DNA from: Symbiodinium natans
Lineage: Eukaryota > Sar > Dinophyceae > Suessiales > Symbiodiniaceae
Assembly (NCBI GenBank): GCA_905221605.1
Contig: CAJNDS010000458.1
Coordinates: forward strand, 234,001-298,000
Reading direction: 5' to 3'
Length of the DNA: 64,000 bases
The notes under the pieces were generated by a model. That model was not told the DNA's origin, did no database searches, and worked only from the letters and a program-made list of their open reading frames with translations. The position numbers and the translations under genes were made by a program. Of this stretch, positions 37,005-42,995 are shown in pieces (position 1 is the stretch's first letter; every line of letters starts with the position of its first letter).

Positions 37005-39714
37005 AGAGAGAGAGAGAGAGAGTGTGTGTGTGTATGTCCCTAAACCCTAAACCCTAAACCCTAAACCCTAAACCCTAAACCCTAAACCCTAAACCCTAAA
37101 CCCTAAACCCTAAACCCTAAAGGGGTTTAGGGCTTAGGATGAGCTGGAACTGCCCCGGCATGGGTTTTTGGACCCAGGAGTGAACCCCCTTTGTAGGGTT
37201 CAGGGTTTAGGGTTTGAGGTTTAGGGTTTAGGGTTTAGGGTTTAGGGTTTAGGGCTTGGGGTTTAGGGTTTAGGGTTTGGGGTGTTCTAGTCCCTGTTGA
37301 AGCCTGCAGGATTCGGGCATCACCTTCGCCATGCTTGAGGACACCGGCCCATTCTTCCTTGCCGGGAGGTTTGGTTTAGGGTTTCGGGTGTTAGGGGTTT
37401 AGGTCTTAGGGTTTCGGTTTGGATTTTAGGGGGTTAGGGTTGAGGGTTGAGGGTTTGGGGTTTAGGGTGTTTAGGGTTTAGGGTGTAGGGTTTCGGATGT
37501 GCGGGTTTAGGGGTTAGGGTGAATAACGAGTCGGGTTTTCACCAAGAAGAAGGTCCCTACTTGGGTCCTGTTTTTATCGCAGGGGGAATGGGGTTGCACC
37601 TTGAACCCTAAACCCTAAACCCTAAACCCTAAACCCTAAACCCTAAACCCTAAACCCTAAACCCTAAACCCTAAAAAGCCACCTCAAACCCTTGAATCTC
37701 AGTCCCAGCATCAGGAGAAGATCGATGCGCCCGGGGTTCGGGCCTACTTCGAGCCCCTTACACCAAGAGGTTTTGGGGTTCAGGGTTTAGGGTTTGGGGT
37801 TTAGGGTTTAGGGCTCAGGGTTCAGGGTTTAGGGTTTAGGGGTGGTTGGTTTAGTTTTATTGTTGGAGCACTATAGTTTGCAGACTGTCGGCCTCCTAGT
37901 GTAACAGCAGATTTAGGGTTTTAAGGGCTTTAGGGTTTAGGGGTTTCAGGTTTGGGGTTTCAGGCTTTCCCAGACCTGAATCGCAGCTGACCCTTCATAG
38001 CAAGCCACAATTCTTACAACTCCTAATTGCCCTAAACCCGAAACCCGAGCAACCCTAATCCCCCCCCCCCCCCCCGGAACCGCGAAACCCTATGAGGCCC
38101 AAAAGGAACTCTAAGGCTCAGGTCTAGAGCTTTAGTTACAGGGTTTAGGCTTCCAGGGCCTCCCAGGTTCATCGGCTTGACGGACTTTCGAGGGCCCATC
38201 CGGCTTAACTTTTCAGGTTTAGGAACTGGGTTTTGACATTTAATCGGTGTAAATGGGGCTTATTATTCCCCCCCCCCCCTAGTCTAAACCCCAAAAGCCA
38301 AGCCCGAAACCTGAAAACCCTAAACCCGATGCCCCAAACCCTAAACCCTGAACCCCCAAACCCTAAACCCCTAAAGCCTAAACCCCTAAACCCTTTGCGC
38401 CTTTCTTAGGTCATTGGGCCTGAGCGTTATCGATGCCTGGTCCTTCTTCAAGCACCTCGGGGCGGATTAGGTTAGGATTTAGGGCCACCCCCCCCCCCCC
38501 CCCCCCCCCTAGACCCTAAAGAACCCACCGCAAGGTCTCTTCAACAGATATCGCAGACCTTAATAACTATTGAAAGATTCGTAAGGGCCTGCTGACCCCC
38601 GAAGCCTTTCACCCTTTAAACCCGGAGCACTAAACCCCAAGAACCCAAGGCTCCAGGGAGTCTTCTTCAAGATTTTTAGGGTTTAGGGTTTTCACGCCTC
38701 GCTCCCTCTCTCTTCTTCAAAAATAGGCGATAAGTTCCATCGGGGATGCAGGTAGATCCTCATGGCTTTGGCCCGTTGGCGTCTCATGGCACCCTCCCTT
38801 AGAAGTCCTTCCGTGACCCTTAGTACCCCTAACCCTAAACCCTAAACCCTAAACCCCAAACCCCAAACCCCAAACCCCAAACCCCAAACCCCAAACCCTA
38901 AACCCTAAACCCTAAACCCTACATACCAGGCTCCTCGATCTGGACAACGGGGGTTCTGTGGATGTCGAGGACACTCCCCTTTGGGACGTTTCATATTTTC
39001 CCTTACTTCGTGGGCCTGGGGTCCTTTCTGACAATAGGGGCACATGGGAGTTGTTTAGGGTTTAGGGTTTAGGGTTTAGAGGGTTTAGGGCTAGGTAGGC
39101 CCGGGAGATATTTTTCATTTTTCCTGTATTGGGTGTCAGAGGATCATGATCAGGATTTTTTCTGGTTTTGAAGGCCATCCTTGCTTATTGGCCTTAGGAG
39201 GACTATATTGAGGGTTTTTTTCAGAGGGCTTTAAGGGCTCCTAGTCATGCCTGGGCGCGTGGCTGGCACTTAGAGGATATTTTTGGGGTGTATGGTTGCA
39301 CCCAAAACCCTTTCTTCCCTGAGACTGCAAGAGCAAACCACGTCCTTTTTCGCCCTAAACGTGGTTTAGGCGTTAGGTGACATCCGCAGCGCCCCAAAAG
39401 CAAGGTAATGGAATCTCCTCCGATGCCCTACACCCGAACCCTAGCCCTCGAGTCGTCCTCAACCCTAAAACTCTGAACCCTGAACAATAAAAGAACCCTA
39501 AACCCGGAGCCCTAAGCCCTAAACCCTAAACCCTAAGCCCTGAATCCTAAAACCCTAAACCCTAAAGCCTAAACCCTAAACACTACACCCTACACCCTAA
39601 ACCCTAAACCCTGAACCCTAAGCCGCGCGGAAGGAGTTCCTCCGTGGTTGCCTGAACCTCAGGGGCCCTGCGCGAGCAATCGACGTTGGGAAGAGCCTTG
39701 CCTGGAGCCGGTAG
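18316..39714 (+). CDS. Voltage-gated cation channel (6TM, single domain, EF-hand tail), 21 micro-exons placed
   Basis: The gene encodes a plasma- or organelle-membrane ion channel. Exons listed separately below encode, in order, the end of S1, S2, S3, the S3-S4 loop, an S4 with arginines at every third position, the S4-S5 linker, S5, an extracellular turret, a pore loop ending SISGGVSW, S6 ending FAVLNVVTA, and a cytoplasmic tail with two EF-hand-like units. Seen directly: 20 consecutive introns keep the reading frame, every acceptor is AG, and donors are GC (11), GT (6) or GA (3). Known: dinoflagellates use GC and GA donors and an AG|G acceptor. The order of segments matches the voltage-gated cation channel family. 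The N-terminal exons and most of S1 were not located, and the 3' end is uncertain (TAG at 39712 if the last exon reads through). Exon 34201-34262 is the least certain member. Only about 5% of the span is coding; introns are filled with telomeric repeats and small mobile elements. It could be a decaying copy, but no frameshift or stop was needed to join the exons. Confidence 0.85.
19244..19281 (+). CDS. Channel exon: first half of S2
   Basis: Reads (W)FWTSKHGLTLHC, the usual Trp-rich run into S2. The exon is 38 nt, starts in phase 1 after CTAAAG and ends in phase 0 before the donor GTTATTTTAGGG. It is flanked by CCCTAAA arrays on the left and TTTAGGG arrays on the right. Confidence 0.55.
19296..19395. 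repeat. (TTTAGGG)n array just after a channel exon
   Basis: Perfect heptamers starting about 20 nt after the exon ending at 19281. It forms the 5' end of the intron whose 3' end carries the complementary array at 21030-21230. Confidence 0.9.
20880..21230. repeat. CCCTATAAA then (CCCTAAA)n array upstream of the S2 exon
   Basis: A nonamer variant block grades into a long perfect heptamer array ending about 20 nt before the S2 exon acceptor. Confidence 0.9.
21251..21316 (+). CDS. Channel exon: second half of S2
   Basis: Reads LELGMRVWAFGCRYF followed by CSE. The acidic and aromatic spacing (ELGMRVW) is typical of S2. The acceptor CGCCTAG follows a long CCCTAAA array. The donor is GA (GAGCTTGG) in phase 0, followed at once by TTTAGGG repeats. 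An acceptor 5 nt downstream (after TCGAG) is also possible but breaks phase with the preceding exon. Confidence 0.8.
21822..22236. repeat. Minisatellite GACCTTGTGCCCAATAAAA with inverted cassettes
   Basis: About 20-30-nt units containing ACCTTGTGCCCA are repeated many times. Two copies of a larger cassette (about 21897-21968 and 22135-22208) contain the unit in inverted orientation (GGGCACAAGGTCG) and a GACCTTCGGGTCGAAGGTC hairpin. It lies in the channel intron between the S2 and S3 exons. Confidence 0.9.
22572..22620 (+). CDS. Channel exon: S3
   Basis: Reads DWAWALLDLFIVLTSV, a typical S3 with its conserved Asp. It starts in phase 0 after ACGGAG and ends in phase 1 at a strong GTGAGA donor. 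CCCTAAA-type repeats lie to the left; telomeric repeats in the TTTAGGG orientation begin about 25 nt after the exon. Confidence 0.85.
23452..23520 (+). CDS. Channel exon: end of S3 and S3-S4 loop
   Basis: Reads REVLELVVVLFTTEE then SEGRALQ. The acceptor is CCTTAG. The donor is the telomeric repeat itself, GTTTAGGG, in phase 1. It joins to the next exon as a Gly codon split G|GT. CCCTAAA-type repeats lie to the left. Confidence 0.75.
24087..24118 (+). CDS. Channel micro-exon: S3-S4 loop (32 nt)
   Basis: Reads (G)GNLAGISSLK, the loop just before S4. The acceptor is TGGCAG and the donor GTCGGTC, phase 1 in and phase 0 out. CCCTAAA arrays lie immediately upstream and TTTAGGG-type repeats about 50 nt downstream. 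Confidence 0.75.
24646..24810. mobile_element. 165-bp element with perfect 21-bp inverted ends
   Basis: The ends, read inward from each side, are TACTTGGAGGTTCATGGTAC plus one base, identical over 21 nt. The outermost TA on each side could be a TA target duplication (Tc1/mariner-type; inference). No coding capacity. It lies in the channel intron before the first S4 exon. Confidence 0.9.
24876..24910 (+). CDS. Channel exon: first half of S4 voltage sensor (35 nt)
   Basis: Reads ALRIIRITRLI plus a split Lys codon. Arginines fall every third residue, the defining S4 pattern. The acceptor is TGTGCAG and the donor GC (GCAACC), phase 2. The intron just upstream contains the 21-bp inverted-repeat element at 24646-24810. 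Confidence 0.85.
25023..25150. mobile_element. Dispersed short element, family A (best copies)
   Basis: Motifs recur in order: ATAAGGACCCTT, AGACCCCCAAATAGTGGGA, TTCCCTTA, AAGGACCCCAATAAGGTAC, AATTTCGGAAACC. Related copies occur near 8170-8262, 42706-42830, 34540-34605 and, inverted, 2955-3062, 11247-11312 and 22345-22447. No coding capacity; probably a non-autonomous element. Confidence 0.7.
25168..25204. repeat. 37-nt G run
   Basis: An uninterrupted G homopolymer directly after a family A element, inside the channel intron between the two S4 exons. Comparable C runs lie at 62853-62887 and 17710-17785. Exact length may be affected by sequencing error. Confidence 0.8.
25833..25876 (+). CDS. 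Channel exon: second half of S4
   Basis: Reads (K)TMRLMRILRFVMAL and continues the R-x-x-R periodicity in register with the preceding exon. The acceptor is CCACTTAG and the donor GC (GCATCC) in phase 1, making an Arg codon C|GG with the next exon. Confidence 0.9.
26718..26782 (+). CDS. Channel exon: S4-S5 linker and start of S5
   Basis: Reads TLITSIFHTLKSLFW then ALMLLV, a classic amphipathic S4-S5 linker leading into S5. The acceptor is CTCCAAG and the donor GC (GCTTGG), phase 0. Confidence 0.9.
28348..28391 (+). CDS. Channel exon: S5
   Basis: Reads VLVIYVFAVLFTQTV, the end of S5. The acceptor is CGCCCAG. The donor GTGCC in phase 2 completes a Val codon with the first base of the turret exon. 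The choice among three nearby donors is fixed by that phase. Confidence 0.9.
28880..29130 (+). CDS. Unassigned long coding-like island inside a channel intron
   Basis: A 251-nt open frame without an ATG start begins after GGCGTAG, reads VGNFQHCLGLLAWSRPSLS and ends DLACRYADEELAALIAES then KASTLVNVQG before GTTAGTG. It lies between the S5 and turret exons and is not part of the channel. Other frames are also open, so the call is tentative. Confidence 0.35.
30654..30727 (+). CDS. Channel exon: extracellular turret
   Basis: Reads NSHISDPESPELPQRER then EAAQEYFG, leading into the pore loop. It ends at TTCG before a GC donor in phase 1, matching the next exon's GC-TCC start. The first bases and acceptor of this exon are partly duplicated twice upstream, at 30439-30469 and 30576-30598. 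Confidence 0.85.
31331..31395 (+). CDS. Channel exon: pore loop / selectivity filter
   Basis: Reads SLGNTMLTLFMSISGGVSW then HD. The stretch TLFMSISGGVSW is the pore helix and filter of this channel family. Preceded by CCCTAAA arrays and TCCTGAG; the donor is GC (GCGAGC), with TTTAGGG repeats beginning within 15 nt. A GA donor 2 nt later is possible. Confidence 0.9.
33040..33151. mobile_element. Palindromic short element, family P, copy 1
   Basis: A near-perfect foldback of about 112 bp. The ends are CCCAGAGTGGTCCATTTG and CAAATGGACCCTCTGGG; the arms contain a GGTGCCCC...GGGCACC centre and ATTTAGTATGG. It carries no coding capacity. It lies in the channel intron between the pore and S6 exons. 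Confidence 0.9.
33726..33897. mobile_element. Family P element, copy 2, with duplicated arm
   Basis: A 172-bp copy containing two left-arm segments (GGAACTAGGTACC occurs twice), so it is either nested or internally duplicated. The ends are CCCAGAGGGTCCATTTGTA and CAAATGGACACTATGGG. Confidence 0.85.
34201..34262 (+). CDS. Possible channel exon: pre-S6 / start of S6
   Basis: Reads AVIDKFWSHWALFRYDV. The phases fit both neighbours (0 in; 2 out at a GC donor). The acceptor would be the TTTAG of a TTTAGGG repeat. The sequence is less hydrophobic than expected for S6, and telomeric repeats precede it in the unusual orientation, so a different exon could fill this gap. Confidence 0.45.
35076..35187. 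mobile_element. Family P element, copy 3
   Basis: A 112-bp foldback with ends CCCAAAAAGTCCAGTTGTA and ACAAATGGACCCCCTGGG, ending 22 nt before the S6 exon. Confidence 0.85.
35210..35248 (+). CDS. Channel exon: S6
   Basis: Reads FTYFAVLNVVTA, the conserved S6 segment with its Asn. The acceptor is a pyrimidine-rich TTTTTTTCATAAG and the donor GC in phase 2. A palindromic element (35076-35187) ends 22 nt upstream. Confidence 0.9.
35940..36012 (+). CDS. Channel exon: end of S6 and cytoplasmic linker
   Basis: Reads VFCQTAIESAQNDH then LALVHSIMENK, the segment just after S6. The acceptor is TCCCGAG and the donor GC (GCTGGC), phase 0. Confidence 0.9.
36553..36655. repeat. (CCCTAAA)n array upstream of EF-hand exon
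   Basis: A perfect array ending 7 nt before the acceptor of the exon at 36663. The following intron opens with a TTTAGGG/TTTGGGG array (36729-36910), and a (GA)n run lies at 36961-37021. Confidence 0.95.
36663..36722 (+). CDS. Channel exon: EF-hand 1, entering helix
   Basis: Reads EAHLEKIRGLFLELGAEQED in phase 0. It follows directly on a CCCTAAA array (CCTGGAAG acceptor) and is followed by GTTCTGGGGTTTAGGG, so telomeric repeats in opposite orientation sit within 10 nt of both splice sites. Confidence 0.9.
37310..37339 (+). CDS. Channel micro-exon: EF-hand 1 loop (30 nt)
   Basis: Reads DSGITFAMLE, the calcium-loop-like end of EF-hand 1. The acceptor is CCTGCAG and the donor GA (GACACC), phase 0 on both sides. 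Confidence 0.85.
37715..37752 (+). CDS. Channel micro-exon: EF-hand linker (38 nt)
   Basis: Reads EKIDAPGVRAYFE. The acceptor is GCATCAG and the donor GC, phase 2. Flanked by CCCTAAA repeats on the left and TTTAGGG repeats on the right. Confidence 0.9.
38410..38451 (+). CDS. Channel micro-exon: EF-hand 2, entering helix (42 nt)
   Basis: Reads SLGLSVIDAWSFFK. The acceptor TTTCTTAG follows CCCTAAA repeats; the donor is GC (GCACCT), phase 2. Confidence 0.9.
38930..38969 (+). CDS. Channel micro-exon: EF-hand 2 calcium loop (40 nt)
   Basis: Reads LLDLDNGGSVDVE, a good EF-hand loop (DLDNGGSVDVEE with the next exon). The acceptor ATACCAG sits directly after a CCCTAAA array; the donor is GA (GACACT), phase 0. 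Confidence 0.9.
39634..39714 (+). CDS. Channel exon: C-terminal EFLRGC motif
   Basis: Reads EFLRGCLNLRGPARAIDVGK, the conserved segment after the second EF-hand in this family. The acceptor GCGGAAG follows CCCTAAA repeats; TTTAGGG repeats begin within the last codons. If read through, a TAG at 39712 ends the protein; GT, GC or GA donors between 39685 and 39711 are also possible. Confidence 0.85.
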   Translation, partial: EFLRGCLNLRGPARAIDVGKSLAWSR

Positions 39715-40254
39715 GGTTTAGGGTTGGGGGTTTTTGGGTTTAGGGTTTAGGGTTTAGGGTTTAGGGTTTAGGGTTTAGGGAGCCCCATAAGCCCTCAGTC
39801 CGAAACCCCAACCTCGGCAACCTGAAGCCCTCACCCTAAACCCTAAACCCTAAACCCTAAACCCTAAACCCTAAGATTTAGGGTTTTGGGTTCAGGGTTT
39901 GGGGGCTCCCTCACCTCACTCAGCCTGCACCTAGAAATCCGAGCGCGTGGCTCCTAATCATTTGATTTTCTGGGCCTCGTCTACGCATACGCTCCCCCCG
40001 ACTCATGAACGGTTGGGCAAAGTCCTTTTGGGTTTTGAGAGCTTCCCGGTATCGGGATACTCCCGGCTTCGGAATTAAGTGGGAAGTTCATAGTTTGGTT
40101 TAGGGTTTAGGGTTTAGGGTTTAGGGTTTTTAGTTCTGAGACTTTTTTTCCGTTCATCAGGTCTAGGGCTTCTCGCTGCAGGGCATCTTATTATTTTTGG
40201 CTCGGTCGTCCGTTTCACTCGCGGTCCCGTGCGATGCTGCAATCTAGCGATGAT

Positions 40255-40342
40255 CCAGAGTCGGCCCTTGTTCCCTTTTCTAAAAGGGCTTAAGTTCCCT
40301 TACAACCCCCTCTAAACCAAAAAAAATCCTAGGCTACTCTGG
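40255..40342. mobile_element. Family G element just upstream of the ankyrin gene
   Basis: The ends CCAGAGT and ACTCTGG are inverted repeats; the core matches the 14263 copy. Its position would place it in the ankyrin 5' untranslated or promoter region. Confidence 0.7.
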
Positions 40343-40376
40343 GGGGTCTAGATGAAGCTTTCGAGTTGTGGCCAAG

Positions 40377-41744
40377 ATGCTCCGCGTTTGGGGTATCTCC
40401 GGGGAGGAGGCGGCTTCCTTGACCAGGGAGGAGTTGAGCGACGTTACGGCCCTGAAGATCCACTTGCGGCACTTGCACGGATATCCTGTACCTTGGGGAC
40501 GACGAGAAACCCTAAAAGGGTTTTATGGCTCATATAGACCTTATAATAGGAATTATAGTAGTACAGGGTATATGACCCCCCCAATTTTCGGGTTCATGTG
40601 GTCCTTCAAGGTATGCCTCCAGGAGCTCCTACATGGTAGCACTCGGCTGGAGGAGGCCGCGATACTGGAGGCGCCATCGGAGCTCCAGCTGCTGCTGAAG
40701 GCCTCGGAGGCAGAGACGGCTGCAGAGAGGGCGCAGAGGAGGGAAGAGTTCCTCCACGCCGCCTCTAAGGGCCTCACTCAGGTAGCCCGGTTGCTGTTGA
40801 AGGCTGGTGCTGATAAGGACTGCAGAGGTGGCAAGAGCTTGACAGCCCTCATGTTCGCATGCCAGGATGGCCACGTGGAGGTTGCGTGCTTGCTGTTGGA
40901 AGAAGGCGCCGACACGGACTTGACAGATAGCGATGGCTGGACGGCTCTCATGTTCGCATGTCTAAAGGGCCACAGGGAGATTGCATGCTTGCTGGTGGAG
41001 GCTGGCGCCAACAAGGACTTGAGGGACAGAGATGGCTGGACAGCTCTCATGATCGCATGCAACAGTGGTCACATGGAGATAGCACGCTTGCTGGTGGAAG
41101 CTGGCGCTGGCAAAGACTTTGCAGCCAGTGCCAGTTGTGGTGAGACAGCTCTCATGATCGCATGTGAACTGCGCCATGTGGAGATAGCACGCTTGCTAGT
41201 GGAAGCTGGTGCGGACATTGACTTGACAACCAAGTATGGCGACACAGCTCTCATGTTCGCGTGTGGTAACGGCCACTTGGAGATTGCACGCTTGCTGGTG
41301 GAAGCCGGCGCTGACAAGGACTTGACGACCAGACATGGCAGGACGGCCCTCATGCTTTCATGCGACAAGGGCCACTTGGAAATCGCACGCCTGCTGGTGG
41401 AAGCTGGTGCCGACATGGACTTGGCAACCAGACATGGCCGGACAGCTCTCATGCTTGCATGTGACGAGGGCCACCTTGAGATTGCTCGCTTGCTGGTGGA
41501 AGCCGGTGCAGACAAGGCTATCTCCCCTTGGGAATATTTTTGTTTATGTTTATATAAAACCCAAGAGGATATTAAAGATATTACTTTTATTAAGGTTCTA
41601 AGGGGAGTATAGAAGGACTTGAGAGACAATGACGGCGAGACGGCTCTCAAGCTTGGAATGCGCCACGTCGAGGTCGCGCGCTTGATGGCGGAAGCCGATG
41701 CTGACAGGGAGTTCTGCACACTTGCTGTCGGAAGCTGGTGCTGA
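40377..41744 (+). CDS. Ankyrin-repeat protein with N-terminal ubiquitin-like module, interrupted by two candidate introns
   Basis: The ATG at 40377 is chosen because the protein then begins MLRVWGISGEE, the usual start of this family; an open frame from GTG 9 nt upstream has no support. Residues 1-37 (to YP) and the segment resuming VCLQELLHGSTRLEEA form one small ubiquitin-like module, split by 40488-40610. Eight ankyrin repeats follow (TALMxACxxGHxEIARLLVEAGADKDL pattern, about 33 residues each). Uninterrupted, the frame stops at TAG 41610-41612, formed by the last bases of a mobile element. Removing 41517-41615 restores GADK|DLRDNDGE and continues to TGA at 41742-41744. Ankyrin proteins bind other proteins; the partner is unknown. 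A frameshift at about 41700 truncates the array. Confidence 0.85.
40488..40610 (+). other. Candidate in-frame GT-AG intron within the ubiquitin-like module
   Basis: This 123-nt stretch begins GTACCT, ends TTCAAG and contains no stop in the ankyrin frame. Removing it joins LHGYP to VCLQELLHG and restores the continuous module known from related dinoflagellate proteins. The interior carries AAACCCTAAAAGGGTTT and a CCCCCAATTTTCGGG motif shared with dispersed elements elsewhere in the window. Confidence 0.7.
41518..41612 (+). mobile_element. Introner-like inverted-repeat element with AAGG target duplication
   Basis: The ends are CTATCTCCCCTTGG and CTAAGGGGAGTATAG, which are near-complementary. 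AAGG occurs on both sides (41514-41517 and 41613-41616). Element plus one duplication is 99 nt; reading it as 41517-41615 gives a GC...AG intron that restores the ankyrin frame exactly. A related copy lies at 59789-59841. Confidence 0.85.
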
Positions 41745-42155
41745 CAGGGATTTTAGCGACGATAGCGGCAAGACAGCTCGCATGTTCGTACGTTGCTTGG
41801 ATGTTGCACGCTTGCGGTGGAAGCTACTCGGACGCCACAAGTGGCCACGCGGAGATTACACGCTTGCTGGTGGAAGCTGTTGCTGACCTGGACTTTACAT
41901 CCGAGAGTGGTCCCGTGCTTGCATGTGACCAGTGCCTTGTGGAGGTGCAAGTTGGCTGGCCCGGTGCTGAAAGGACTTGATAAGCAGCAGGTTGCGACAC
42001 AGCTCTCACGTTCACATGTGGCAAAGTGTGCTCACAGGGCCTTGCAAGCACTTGACAAACCATGACAGCAACACAACAATCTTGACCAGATGCAACCATG
42101 GTCACATCGAGATTGTCCGCTCGCTGGTGGCAGACCCCAGCAGACCTTAAATCCG
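41698..42155 (+). pseudogene. Decayed 3' part of the ankyrin gene
   Basis: Ankyrin-like protein sequence continues in several frames with stops: HLLSEAGADRDFSDDSGKTA near 41722-41778, then fragments of LLVEA, and finally HGHIEIVRSLVA near 42090-42128. The frame changes repeatedly, so this is a decayed or alternatively spliced end. Low-complexity C runs and a CCCTAAA array follow. Confidence 0.7.
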
Positions 42156-42891
42156 AAACGTGATGACGTCTGTCCGCGCCTAGCATAAATCATGACTCCC
42201 CCCCCAACCCCCCCCCCCCCCCCCCCTTGCCCCCTGGACCCAAAACGCCTCAGGGAACCCTAAACCCTAAACCCTAAACCCTAAACCCTAAACCCTAAAC
42301 CCTAAACCCTAAACCCTAAACCGCACCTAGGCAAGCCCGAAGCGAAAGGTTGCATGGAAGGTTCAGGGTTTAGAAGGCTCACAGGGTTTAGGGTTTTATA
42401 GAGTTTAGGAGTTGAGCGTGTAGAAGTTCAGAGTAGGGTTTAGGTTTATAGAGTTTAGGAGTTTAGGGTGTAGCTTATAGGGTTTAATTTATCGAGTTTA
42501 GGAGTTTAGGGTTTAGAAGTTCAGAGTTTAGGGATTCGTTTTAGAGGGTTTAGGGCTTATAGGGTTTGGGGGGTGCTTTGTCAAGCTTGTGCGTGAGAGC
42601 TGCTGTCTGGCCTGTGAAGGGGTCACCAATCTTCAGCTCTCAGATCAGATTGGAGCCCAAAAACCCTAAACCCCGCAAATGGCGGCTTAGGAAGGTTCAG
42701 GGGATCCCCCAACTAGTAGAGTCCCCCAAATGGCTAGGATTCCCTGAGAAATGGGAACTCAAATGGCTAGGATTCCCTTATCATAAGCACCCCAAATAAT
42801 CAGGTACCCCCCAAATTTCGGAAACCCCCCAAAATCGCTAGTTCGGCTCATAGCTTCTGGGCTTAGTGTAAACTCCATACCCCATACCCCT

Positions 42892-42995
42892 CCTAAACCC
42901 TAAACCCTAAACCCTAAACCCTGAACCCTGAACCCTGAACCCTGAACCCTGAACCCTGAACCCTGAACCCTGAACCCTGAACCCTGAACCCTAAA
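42892..42995. repeat. CCCTGAA variant array
   Basis: (CCCTAAA)n followed by a homogeneous run of CCCTGAA heptamers and then CCCTAAA again, showing local amplification of a point variant. Confidence 0.9.

Noticed and set aside
40368-40376. Upstream GTG start for the ankyrin protein
   Set aside because: Nuclear genes start at ATG, and the family N-terminus MLRVWG begins at the ATG at 40377.
41069-41719. Long minus-strand open frame opposite the ankyrin gene
   Set aside because: A shadow of the periodic ankyrin codons; the + strand has the conserved repeats.
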